A stretch of 5,929 nucleotides of DNA from Egerieenecus merdigallinarum (GCA_018711985.1 DVHS01000202.1:1-5929); one strand, 5' to 3'. Positions 1 through 5,697 are shown, numbered from the stretch's first letter. Numbers and translations are program-made. The notes: generated by a model from the letters alone, not told the origin.

Positions 1-35
1 GACTGCCATACACTCATGATACTTCTGTCTTATTC

Positions 36-86
36 AGTCAAGGTCGGGTCGTATTTGCTTCGCAAATCTCCACCCTTCCCTTGACT
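36..86. repeat. Long imperfect hairpin at left end of window
   Basis: Bases 36-43 (AGTCAAGG) pair with 79-86 (CCTTGACT). GGGT at 46-49 pairs with ACCC at 72-75, and ATTTGC at 53-58 pairs with GCAAAT at 62-67 around a TTC loop. That gives 18 pairs separated by small, nearly symmetric internal loops. There is no U-tract on either side, so it does not look like an intrinsic terminator. The near-perfect symmetry and small loop resemble the intergenic palindromic repeats of bacterial genomes. Whether it recurs elsewhere in the genome cannot be seen here. Confidence 0.5.
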
Positions 87-160
87 TCCTCGCTGCGCTT
101 TGGGTGTAACCTATGTTTGACACTCTTACAAGAAGATTATGCCCCCCTCCGGCGAATCCC

Positions 161-189
161 TTGACAGAATGGGAAAACATCAGTACAAT
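161..189 (+). promoter_or_regulatory. Strong sigma-A-type promoter upstream of rny
   Basis: TTGACA at 161-166 is a perfect -35 box. TACAAT at 184-189 is a five-of-six -10 box, and the spacer is exactly 17 bases. Transcription should start near 196. The next convincing gene start is rny at 633, so this promoter drives either a leader of about 437 bases or a separate small RNA ended by the hairpins at 272-331. I found no better promoter between 331 and 633. Confidence 0.72.
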
Positions 190-271
190 ATGTATGTTCG
201 GCTGAAAGTGAGGGCACTGGACACGCCCTCCGGCTGTTATCCATAGACTTACCCAGGGATTTTTTCTACTC

Positions 272-299
272 CTGCTACGCCGTAATGGCGGGCAGTTTT
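272..299 (+). terminator. Terminator-like hairpin, first of a tandem pair
   Basis: CTGC at 272-275 pairs with GCAG at 292-295. The stem continues through T276-G291, a bulged A277 and CGCC (278-281) against GGCG (287-290), with a five-base loop. The run TTTTC follows at once at 296-300. The U-run is short, so termination would be partial at best. Confidence 0.35.
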
Positions 300-301
300 C
301 G

Positions 302-331
302 AAAAGCGGCGCGTATTGCGCGTTGTTTTTT
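302..331 (+). terminator. Terminator-like hairpin, second of a tandem pair
   Basis: AAAA at 302-305, followed by GCGGCGCG (306-313), folds back over a five-base loop onto CGCGTTGT (319-326) and the T-run at 326-331. Several pairs in the lower stem are G-U. These would be A-C mismatches on the opposite strand, so the fold favours plus-strand RNA. An A-tract before the stem and a six-T tract after it are the normal architecture of an intrinsic terminator. The G-U content lowers confidence in its strength. Confidence 0.42.
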
Positions 332-402
332 GCGTGCTGTTTGCTGCATAGGAATTGGCGGAAGGGGCCCGTTTTCCCCATGGAATGCCGGGCGCTTTCA
401 CA

Positions 403-419
403 CGCATGCCCCGCATGCG
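403..419 (+). other. Perfect 7-bp hairpin in rny leader
   Basis: CGCATGC (403-409) pairs perfectly with GCATGCG (413-419) around a CCC loop. It lies in the untranslated stretch between the tandem terminator-like hairpins and rny and is not followed by a U-run. It may be a structural element of the leader or chance in GC-rich DNA. Confidence 0.35.
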
Positions 420-527
420 CGTAAGGTTTTTGTGAGGCAGAGCCGCTTTCCCGGGCACTTTCCCCGGCATAGGCGGACATATAAGCAGGAACGGCAATTT
501 GCTTTGGGAGGCGGCGGATGTCAGCCT

Positions 528-563
528 AAAGCCGTGCGGGACGGATGTGCCCGGACGGCTTTT
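528..563 (+). terminator. Terminator- or attenuator-like hairpin before rny
   Basis: AAAGCCGT (528-535) pairs with ACGGCTTT (555-562). After one G-G mismatch the stem continues with CGGG (537-540) against CCCG (550-553), leaving a nine-base loop. The descending arm ends in TTTT (560-563), followed by GTCGTT. It ends about 50 bases upstream of the rny ribosome-binding site. It could reduce read-through into rny or protect the 5' end. No antiterminator alternative was identified by eye. Confidence 0.4.
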
Positions 564-612
564 GTCGTTCACTACATGAAGCATGGCTCTAAGAATGAAA
601 AAAATCTGAGAA

Positions 613-660
613 AAGGAGGGAAAAATGCCCCTATGTCACCCATTGTATGGATTCTGTTGA
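613..660 (+). promoter_or_regulatory. rny ribosome-binding site with overlapping out-of-frame mini-ORF
   Basis: The site AAGGAGGG (613-620) lies 5 bases before an ATG at 625 and 13 bases before the rny ATG at 633, counted from the GGAGG core. The 625 ATG opens an 11-codon frame, MPLCHPLYGFC, ending in TGA at 658-660 inside rny in another frame. Ribosomes could load at either start. If the mini-ORF is used it would compete with rny initiation. It may equally be accidental. Confidence 0.35.
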
Positions 661-2174
661 TCCTTGTAGCGCTGGGCGCCGGCGGCGCAGCAGGCTTCAT
701 CTACCGCCGGAACGTGGCCGAGCAGAAAATCGGCCGCACCGAGGCCTATGCCAAGCAGCTGCTGGAAGACGCCACCCGCAAGGCAGATGAATACAAAAAG
801 GAAAAAGTGCTGGAAGCCAAGGAAGAGATCCTCAAAGCCAAGGCCGAGAACGACCGGGAAATGCGGGAGCGCCGCAACGAAGTGCAGCGCGCCGAGCGCC
901 GCGTGAACCAGCGTGAGGAAACCCTGGACAAAAAGGCCGATAATATGGAGGCCCGGGAAGAAAGCCTGAACAAAAAGCAGGCCGAGATTCAAAAGATCCA
1001 GGAAGAAGCCGAAGCATTCCATGCGCGGCAGTTCTCCGAGCTGGAGCGCATCGCCGGCATGACCCAGGATGAGGCCCGCCAGCAGCTGGTGGAGCGCATC
1101 CAGAAGGAAGCCTTCCACGATGCCGCTGCCATGGTGCGGGATATTGAAACCCGCGCCAAGGAAGAGGGCGAAAAGAAGGCCCGGAACATTATCGCCCTGG
1201 CCATTCAGAAATGCGCGGCGGATCATGTGGCCGAGTCCACGGTGTCCGTTATCGCCCTGCCCAACGACGATATGAAGGGCCGGATTATCGGCCGTGAAGG
1301 CCGCAATATCCGCGCCCTGGAAACCGCCACGGGCGTGGACCTGATCATCGATGACACACCCGAGGCGGTCATCGTCTCCGCCTTTGACCCCGTGCGCCGG
1401 GAGATCGCCCGCATCGCCGTGGAAAAGCTCATCATGGATGGCCGCATCCACCCCGCCCGCATTGAGGAAATGGTGGATAAGGCCCGTAAAGAGGTGGACA
1501 ACCAGATCCGCGAGGCCGGTGAACAGGCCGTGTTTGAAACCAATCAGCACGGCATTCATCACGAGCTGGTCAAGCTCCTGGGCCGCCTGCGCTTCCGTAC
1601 CAGCTATGGTCAGAATGTGCTCAAGCATTCCATTGAGGTCAGCCACCTGGCAGGCCTGATGGCCGCCGAGCTGGGCGCCGACGTGGCCCTGGCCAAGCGC
1701 GCAGGTCTGCTGCACGATATCGGCAAGGCCGTGGACCACGAGGCGGAGGGCACCCACGTCACCCTGGGCGGTGAGCTGGCCCGGAAATATCACGAAAGCC
1801 CGGATGTGATCCATGCCATTCTTGCCCACCATAACGACGTGGAACCGCAAACGGTGGAAGCCGTGCTGGTGCAGGCCGCCGATGCCATTTCCGCCGCCCG
1901 TCCCGGCGCCCGCCGCGAGAGCCTGGAAAACTACATCAAGCGCCTGGAGAAGCTGGAGGAGATTGCCAATAGCTTTGACGGCGTGGAAAAGTGCTATGCC
2001 ATCCAGTCCGGCCGCGAGGTCCGCATCATGGTCAAGCCCGACGACGTTACCGACGAGGGCACCAAGATTCTGGCCAAGGAGATCGCCAAGCGCATCGAAA
2101 AGGAAATGGAATATCCTGGACAGATCCGCGTGAACGTGATCCGCGAAACCCGCAGCACGGAGTTTGCCAAGTAA
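633..2174 (+). CDS. rny: Ribonuclease Y (membrane-anchored endoribonuclease)
   Basis: The product has 513 residues, close to the roughly 520 usual for the family. RNase Y cleaves single-stranded mRNA endonucleolytically at the inner face of the membrane and starts bulk mRNA decay in many Gram-positive bacteria. Visible architecture: a single N-terminal membrane helix (residues about 3-24), a long charged coiled coil (about 30-190), a KH RNA-binding domain (about 202-268, core GRIIGREGRN at 216-225), and an HD hydrolase domain (about 330-425) with His330-region metal ligands, the HD pair His361-Asp362, and HHND at 399-402. The start at 633 gives the family-typical MSPIVWILL beginning. GGAGG lies at 615-619, 13 bases upstream, which is rather far. 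The frame stays open upstream to 285, but that extension is not family-like. Two terminators follow the stop. Confidence 0.97.
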   Translation: MSPIVWILLILVALGAGGAAGFIYRRNVAEQKIGRTEAYAKQLLEDATRKADEYKKEKVLEAKEEILKAKAENDREMRERRNEVQRAERRVNQREETLDKKADNMEAREESLNKKQAEIQKIQEEAEAFHARQFSELERIAGMTQDEARQQLVERIQKEAFHDAAAMVRDIETRAKEEGEKKARNIIALAIQKCAADHVAESTVSVIALPNDDMKGRIIGREGRNIRALETATGVDLIIDDTPEAVIVSAFDPVRREIARIAVEKLIMDGRIHPARIEEMVDKARKEVDNQIREAGEQAVFETNQHGIHHELVKLLGRLRFRTSYGQNVLKHSIEVSHLAGLMAAELGADVALAKRAGLLHDIGKAVDHEAEGTHVTLGGELARKYHESPDVIHAILAHHNDVEPQTVEAVLVQAADAISAARPGARRESLENYIKRLEKLEEIANSFDGVEKCYAIQSGREVRIMVKPDDVTDEGTKILAKEIAKRIEKEMEYPGQIRVNVIRETRSTEFAK

Positions 2175-2180
2175 TTTCGG

Positions 2181-2227
2181 AAAAAAAGTTTACGCCGCGT
2201 TTCGAACTATGAAGCGCGGCGTTTTTC
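2181..2227 (+). terminator. Intrinsic terminator of rny
   Basis: ACGCCGCG (2192-2199) pairs perfectly with CGCGGCGT (2215-2222). A G-U pair and TTC/GAA extend the stem to about 12 pairs around a seven-base loop. A T-run at 2222-2226 follows, and a seven-A tract (2181-2187) precedes it. It begins a few bases after the rny stop codon. Confidence 0.88.
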
Positions 2228-2241
2228 TGCGCGGATGTATA

Positions 2242-2281
2242 AAAAGCGCCCGCTCCCCATCAGGAGATAGCGGGCGCTTTT
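2242..2281. terminator. Bidirectional terminator between rny and the HEAT gene
   Basis: AAAAGCGCCCGCT (2242-2254) is a perfect 13-base inverse complement of 2269-2281, with a 14-base loop. Because the stem begins with AAAA and ends with TTTT, either strand produces a GC-rich hairpin followed by U residues. It lies about 40 bases past the end of the convergent HEAT-repeat gene. It therefore backs up the rny terminator and is the only clear terminator for the minus-strand gene. Confidence 0.9.
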
Positions 2282-2320
2282 CCTCGCAGAGCGTAAGCAA
2301 AGGGCATTCCCCGCCAGGCA

Positions 2321-2656
2321 TCAATCCTGCCCGTGGAAACGCTGCATGGCCTTGCGGATGGCTTCCTTGGCGGTGGCATCCTGCTCATGATCCAGCTGAT
2401 AGGACAGGAACGCGGCCGCATGGCTGTTGCCCACCGCTGCCAGCGCGGTAGCGGCAGCCGCACGATGCTTGGCATCCGGATGGTGCAGCAGGGGGATCAA
2501 CGCGTTCATGCAGTCATCCCCGCCGATTTTCCCGGCAGCGTCAATGGCCATCATGGCAATATGCTCATCCTTATCTTCGAACAGCCCCGTTACTGCGGCA
2601 GCATTCTTCTTTGCAATGGCATGCTCAATTTTCTTTTCCTTGTTCCCAAACAACAT
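2321..2656 (-). CDS. Small HEAT-repeat protein
   Basis: The product has 111 residues, no signal peptide and no membrane helix. It consists of paired amphipathic helices typical of HEAT or PBS-lyase-type repeats. One unit covers about residues 31-60 (an AIDAAGKIGG helix, then a MNALIPLLHHPD helix), a second about 61-91 (RAAAATALAAVGN), and a partial one closes the protein. Such repeats bind other proteins, and the partner cannot be inferred. The start is placed at 2656 because CCTCCT on the plus strand (2666-2671) reads as AGGAGG nine bases before this ATG. An in-frame ATG at 2665 directly abuts the Shine-Dalgarno and a GTG at 2698 has none at good spacing. The gene is monocistronic and convergent with rny. 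The coding call is secure, but the cellular role is unknown. Confidence 0.85.
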   Translation of the reverse strand: MLFGNKEKKIEHAIAKKNAAAVTGLFEDKDEHIAMMAIDAAGKIGGDDCMNALIPLLHHPDAKHRAAAATALAAVGNSHAAAFLSYQLDHEQDATAKEAIRKAMQRFHGQD

Positions 2657-2733
2657 AGGTTCCATCCTCCTCATTTTTTTGATTGGGGGAGCAGGCACCC
2701 CAAGGTGGCTGTTCTCCTTTGTCTATATTGGGA

Positions 2734-2759
2734 ATTATAGGGCCGAAATGTGAATTCAA
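2734..2759 (-). promoter_or_regulatory. Possible promoter of the HEAT-repeat gene
   Basis: On the minus strand a perfect TATAAT lies at 2739-2734, with transcription expected to begin near 2727, about 70 bases before the chosen start. The best upstream match, TTGAAT at 2759-2754, is only 14 bases away, shorter than normal. At 17 bases the hexamer is ATATTG, a poor match. The -10 box is convincing and the -35 box is not. Confidence 0.42.
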
Positions 2760-2828
2760 TATGAAGTAATGCGTGAAGGAATGGTGAAACTTTTCCTTCC
2801 GAAAAAGCGGCGCCTTCTCTCCGCACAG

Positions 2829-2870
2829 AAAAAGGGGGCGGGGGTTCCATGAAGGGGGACCCCCGCCCCG
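2829..2870 (-). terminator. Intrinsic terminator of the tcdA-like gene
   Basis: GGGGCGGGGGT (2835-2845) pairs perfectly with ACCCCCGCCCC (2859-2869) around a 13-base loop. Read on the minus strand, the stem is followed by TTTTT (complement of the A-run at 2829-2833). It lies just after the end of the minus-strand gene at 2884, so transcription should stop before the HEAT-repeat gene. This supports two separate units. Confidence 0.85.
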
Positions 2871-2883
2871 GATGGTTCGGCCT

Positions 2884-3600
2884 TCATCGCGCCGCTTCCC
2901 TGCCTATCAGCGTGCGCACCACTTCCCCGGCCATCATCATGCCTGCAACGCCGGGCACAAAGCTCATGCTGCCGGGCGTACGGCTGGGCTGTCCATCGGC
3001 GCCCAGCGGGCGCAAGGGTTCCTCGGTGGAATAGCACACGCGCAGGTGCTCCACCCCCCGCTTCTTCAGCTCCCGGCGCATGACCCGCGCCAGGGGGCAT
3101 CCCTGGGTACGTGAAAGATCGGTGACGGTCAACCGTCCCGGGTCCATTTTGTTGCCCGTGCCCATGGCGCTGATCAGCGGAACCTGCAGCGCCTGGCAGC
3201 GAACGGCCAGCTCCACCTTTGCGCTGACCGTGTCCACCGCATCCACTACGTAATCGTATTGCCCCAGGTCCACCTGATCCGCGGTCTGGGGCAAATAGAA
3301 AAGCGCGTGGCACGTCACCCGGCAAAAGGGATTCACCCGGGCAATCCGCTCGGCCATGGCCTCCACCTTCAGCTGTCCCACCGTGTCCAGGGTGGCAACC
3401 AGCTGGCGGTTCAGGTTGCTCAGGCTCACGCGGTCCGCGTCAATCAGGTCCAGGGCACCCACGCCGGCCCGTGCCAGGGCCTCCGCCGCATGCCCGCCAA
3501 CACCGCCCAGGCCAAACACCGCAACGCGCCGCTCTCGCAGCCGCTCCATCCCTTCCTGCCCCACCAGCATCGTCTCTCTGGAAAACATTTCTTCCCGCAT
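2884..3600 (-). CDS. tcdA: tRNA threonylcarbamoyladenosine dehydratase (ThiF/E1-like)
   Basis: The product has 238 residues. TcdA (CsdL/YgdL) uses ATP to dehydrate t6A at position 37 of ANN-decoding tRNAs to its cyclic form, ct6A, in the cytoplasm. The Rossmann glycine motif GLGGVGG lies at 30-36. Asp54/Asp56 and the SNLNRQ segment (61-66) match the E1 ATP-binding site, with Lys78 and DAVD at 120-123. GNKMDPGRL (149-157) followed by TQGCPLARVMRRELKKRG (165-182) is the TcdA-type stretch that separates this family from ThiF and MoeB. The CxxC zinc pairs of MoeB/ThiF are absent, as expected. The start at 3600 is supported by GGAGG (complement of 3609-3613) eight bases upstream. The gene has its own promoter and terminator. 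The subfamily call rests on remembered sequence resemblance; the E1-like call is near certain. Confidence 0.93.
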   Translation of the reverse strand: MREEMFSRETMLVGQEGMERLRERRVAVFGLGGVGGHAAEALARAGVGALDLIDADRVSLSNLNRQLVATLDTVGQLKVEAMAERIARVNPFCRVTCHALFYLPQTADQVDLGQYDYVVDAVDTVSAKVELAVRCQALQVPLISAMGTGNKMDPGRLTVTDLSRTQGCPLARVMRRELKKRGVEHLRVCYSTEEPLRPLGADGQPSRTPGSMSFVPGVAGMMMAGEVVRTLIGREAAR

Positions 3601-3627
3601 GGTTCGCGCCTCCCGTCTTTGCCCTTC

Positions 3628-3656
3628 AGTATAGCCGTCCCCCCGCGCTCCGTCAA
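3628..3656 (-). promoter_or_regulatory. Promoter of the tcdA-like gene
   Basis: On the minus strand, TTGACG (complement of 3651-3656) and TATACT (complement of 3628-3633) each match consensus at five of six positions. They are separated by exactly 17 bases. Transcription should begin near 3621, leaving a leader of about 20 bases with the Shine-Dalgarno inside it. Confidence 0.75.
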
Positions 3657-3725
3657 GGCAGCGGGAAATTCCGCTATTTCCTCCGCCCTGCCGGCATGTT
3701 CCCCTATCCTTTCGACCTGCAACTG

Positions 3726-3734
3726 TGGTATACT
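3726..3734 (+). promoter_or_regulatory. Extended -10 promoter of the three-gene operon
   Basis: TATACT at 3729-3734 is preceded by TG plus one base (3726-3728), which is the extended -10 arrangement. No good -35 lies 16-18 bases upstream; TTCGAC at 3711-3716 is too close. Extended -10 promoters can work without a strong -35. Transcription would start near 3741, leaving a leader of about 25 bases with GGGGAGG (3753-3759) before the ATG at 3766. Confidence 0.6.
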
Positions 3735-3765
3735 GCTATATGGATATCCAACGGGGAGGATCGCT

Positions 3766-4215
3766 ATGGAAGCTATTCCTGTACTTATGACGCTTTCCGG
3801 CCGCGCTTACGGCGGTACCGTGGAGGAAGAGGAAGTGGTGGACCTGATGACCACCGGCCTGCTGTACCCCTTGAAGGAAGGTTGGAAGCTGACCTATACG
3901 GAAACCCAGCCCGATGACAACACCACCTCGGAGGTGACGCTGCTCATGGGGCACGACCGCGTGCTCATGTCCCGCTCGGGGGAGTATGGCTCCTCCATGG
4001 TCTTTCGCAAGGACCGGCGGTTCGAGGGCTCCTACCACACGCCCTTTGGGTCCCTGAGCATGGCCGTGTTTCCCACCCGGGTGGATGTGAACATGACCCG
4101 GGAGCATGGCACGGTGGTCCTGGAATACCAGCTGGACCTTCAGGGAAACTATGCGGCCATGCATGAGCTTCGCCTAACCTACGCCGCCAACACGGAGCAG
4201 CCCCCTTGCTCCTGA
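3766..4215 (+). CDS. DUF1934 family protein (YwiB-like, beta-barrel)
   Basis: The product has 149 residues. DUF1934 proteins are small cytoplasmic calycin-like beta-barrels found mainly in Bacillota; their biochemical role is not established. Family-like positions are Gly39-Trp40, the TYTET segment (43-47), SRSGEYG (69-75), the SYHTPFG turn (89-95) followed by a hydrophobic strand, Gly115, and the EYQLDL strand (120-125). The strand-turn-strand pattern with no membrane helix fits a barrel. The start at 3766 has GGAGG six bases upstream. Its last ten bases overlap the next gene, which points to coupled translation. In several Bacillota this gene lies beside argS, which is not seen after it here. 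The family call is from remembered motif pattern. Confidence 0.82.
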   Translation: MEAIPVLMTLSGRAYGGTVEEEEVVDLMTTGLLYPLKEGWKLTYTETQPDDNTTSEVTLLMGHDRVLMSRSGEYGSSMVFRKDRRFEGSYHTPFGSLSMAVFPTRVDVNMTREHGTVVLEYQLDLQGNYAAMHELRLTYAANTEQPPCS

Positions 4216-4706
4216 CCCCTTACCGCCGGACGGTGCAAGCCCTGCTGCATGGCATCCCCGCCCTGCGCAAGCCCTTTCTGCGGCGCTCCCTGCGGCCGGA
4301 CGCCCTTTTGACCACGGACCTGCCGCGGCTCACCGCGCCGGAAAGCCTGGCTTGGTTAATCGCCGCGCTGGAAGCCCAGGGTTGGACAGCCCTGCGCCAG
4401 GGCGATTACCTGGAGCTGACGCCCGGGCTGGTTCCTCCCGCGCCCGGCGGGCAGGTTTCCGCCGGGGCAGACCGTCCCGCGCTGCGTCGATTGTTCCACC
4501 TGCTGAACCGTCATCCAGCCCCCCGTGGAGATACCGCCGCCATTCTTGCCCTTCTCAAGGCGGAAGAGGCGGGAACCCCATCCCTGGAAAAGCTGTGCCA
4601 AACCCTGTGCCGGCAATGCGCCGTCTGCCTGCGTACCCACGAGCGTCTGCCCGGAGAATTGCTGCCTTACGTTCACCATATACTATCTGAGGAGGGAGAA
4701 CCATGA
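4206..4706 (+). CDS. Unrecognised protein with C-terminal four-cysteine cluster
   Basis: I do not recognise this 166-residue product. The reading frame is well supported. It begins with TTG at 4206, eight bases after GGAG (4194-4197), overlaps the DUF1934 end by ten bases, and ends in an ATGA overlap with the next gene. The N-terminal part is basic (RRSLR at 26-30), followed by a helix-rich segment (46-59) and a short strand (DYLELTP, 67-73). A proline/glycine-rich linker (74-90) leads to a helical C-terminal half. All four cysteines cluster there as CX3CX2CX2C (131, 135, 138, 141), with His145, His157 and His158 nearby. There is no signal peptide or membrane helix. Metal binding is an inference only. 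GTG at 4233 is an alternative start without a clear Shine-Dalgarno. Confidence 0.75.
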   Translation: MLLTPYRRTVQALLHGIPALRKPFLRRSLRPDALLTTDLPRLTAPESLAWLIAALEAQGWTALRQGDYLELTPGLVPPAPGGQVSAGADRPALRRLFHLLNRHPAPRGDTAAILALLKAEEAGTPSLEKLCQTLCRQCAVCLRTHERLPGELLPYVHHILSEEGEP

Positions 4707-5347
4707 TCGTTACCTGCCTGGGGCACGCCAAATTCCTGCTGGAGCTGGACAATGGCCTGCGCATTGTCACCGACCCTTACGATGATCAGTCCGGCTATCC
4801 GGTAACGCCGGTAAACGCCGATGTGGTGCTGGTCAGTCACGGCCACCACGACCACAACGCGGTGGAAACCATTGGCGGCAATCCGCGTATCCTGCGTGAA
4901 GCCGGCGTAACCACCCTGGCGCCTGATGTACGCGTCACCGCCCTCTCTGCGTATCATGATAACGTACACGGAGCCAAGCGCGGAAGCACGCTGCTGTTCC
5001 TGCTGGAGGCGGAGGGGCTGCGGGTGGCGCATCTTGGCGACCTGGGGCATACGCTCACCGATGCCCAGCGCAGGACCCTGACCCCAGTGGATCTGCTGAT
5101 GATCCCCGTGGGCGGATTTTACACCATTGATGCGCCTACGGCCCGGCAAGTGGCCGAGGACCTGCAAGCCCGGGTGATTCTCCCCATGCATTACCGCAAC
5201 CAGTGGACCTCCGATTGGCCCATTGCCCCGCTGGAGGACTTTACCCGCCTGTATCAGGATGTTCCCCCGCCCATGCCCCTGTTGCGGGTCACCGCGCAGG
5301 ATCTATCCTGCCAGCCCCATGTGGCCGTGCTGACGCCGCAGGTGTAA
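4703..5347 (+). CDS. MBL-fold metal-dependent hydrolase (COG2220/UlaG-like)
   Basis: The product has 214 residues, close to the usual length of the compact single-domain hydrolases of this group. The metallo-beta-lactamase signature SHGHHDH (45-51) supplies His46, His48, Asp50 and His51. Further likely ligands are His85 in AYHD (83-86), Asp113 in HLGDLGH (110-116) and His163 in PMHY. The set is complete for a two-metal site, so the enzyme is probably active. The AYHD...GAKRG...HLGDLGH order is characteristic of a widespread bacterial subgroup whose substrates are mostly unknown. There is no signal peptide, so it should be cytoplasmic. The ATG overlaps the preceding stop codon, and GGAGG at 4691-4695 is seven bases upstream. 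No clear terminator follows. The fold is certain; the substrate is not known. Confidence 0.93.
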   Translation: MIVTCLGHAKFLLELDNGLRIVTDPYDDQSGYPVTPVNADVVLVSHGHHDHNAVETIGGNPRILREAGVTTLAPDVRVTALSAYHDNVHGAKRGSTLLFLLEAEGLRVAHLGDLGHTLTDAQRRTLTPVDLLMIPVGGFYTIDAPTARQVAEDLQARVILPMHYRNQWTSDWPIAPLEDFTRLYQDVPPPMPLLRVTAQDLSCQPHVAVLTPQV

Positions 5348-5515
5348 GAGGGAGCAAGCCTGCCAGGCAGGTGGTTTCGCCTTGCTGGCGCGGTTGCCGT
5401 ATCCTTTTCAAAATTGCCTGCTCCTACGTGTGCATAGAAACTTCCGCGGCGCCTGGAGAAGGGATGCAGTTCCAGCTGTGATACATTTCTTTCCCGCTGG
5501 GACGCTCCGCTGGCC

Positions 5516-5567
5516 AGGAGGGCAGGGGGAATTCCAGATCTCCCTGCTATGTCCCCCTGGCCCTCCT
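5516..5567. repeat. Near-perfect 15-bp inverted repeat
   Basis: Bases 5516-5530 (AGGAGGGCAGGGGGA) are the inverse complement of 5552-5567, apart from one extra base in the right arm. The loop is 21 bases. No T-run follows on the plus strand and none lies on the other side for the minus strand. The polypurine left arm and polypyrimidine right arm make it striking in DNA as well as RNA. Confidence 0.6.
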
Positions 5568-5697
5568 ATACCCCTTCAAACGACCGAGGGATACCCCCGG
5601 CTCCCCTTGCGCTGCAGCGGGCGCGTCCCCTTGTTACTCGACCGACGGGGGCCGTATCGGGCACGCACTTTGCATGGCATCTTAGCCGCGGCGCGTA

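Larger units (their letters stand above)
196..331 (+). ncRNA. Candidate small RNA or attenuated leader upstream of rny
   Basis: The stretch runs from the predicted start point of the 161-189 promoter to a terminator-like hairpin. Inside it GAGGGC (210-215) pairs with GCCCTC (225-230) around a nine-base loop, a six-T run lies at 260-265, and a bulged hairpin occupies 272-295. No credible reading frame with a ribosome-binding site is visible inside. I do not recognise a known family: I looked for hallmarks of 6S, SRP RNA, tmRNA, RNase P and common riboswitches without a match. It could simply be the first part of the rny leader, with termination acting as control. Confidence 0.3.

Noticed and set aside
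81..122. Additional promoters at TTGACT (81-86) and TTGACA (117-122)
   Set aside because: Neither has a good -10 box at 16-18 bases. The best candidates are TGTAAC at 18 bases for the first and GATTAT at 12 bases for the second.
34..480. 148-residue minus-strand frame in the left flank
   Set aside because: It has no recognisable domain or supported start and runs through the 36-86 hairpin, the promoter and the terminator-like stems. It is better explained as non-coding.
285..632. In-frame upstream extension of rny adding 116 residues
   Set aside because: The frame is open but has no ribosome-binding site at 285. It is not RNase Y-like and would bury the N-terminal membrane anchor. The start at 633 gives the usual family N-terminus and length.
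636..1850. 404-residue minus-strand frame antisense to rny
   Set aside because: It is the GC-rich complement of a strongly conserved RNase Y gene. Its translation is low in variety and matches no family I know.
2756..3325. 189-residue minus-strand frame overlapping the tcdA-like gene
   Set aside because: It is a shifted-frame shadow of the E1-like gene and runs through that gene's terminator.
4596..4629. CX3CX2C read as a radical SAM motif
   Set aside because: The spacing matches, but radical SAM enzymes carry it near the N-terminus of a large barrel domain. This protein has 166 residues, with the cysteines near its C-terminus and no room for the fold.
5348..5400. Terminator directly after the MBL gene
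   Set aside because: CCTGCCAGGCAGG near 5360 forms a small hairpin, and AGCAAG/CTTGCT could pair around it, but no U-run follows. I cannot support termination here.
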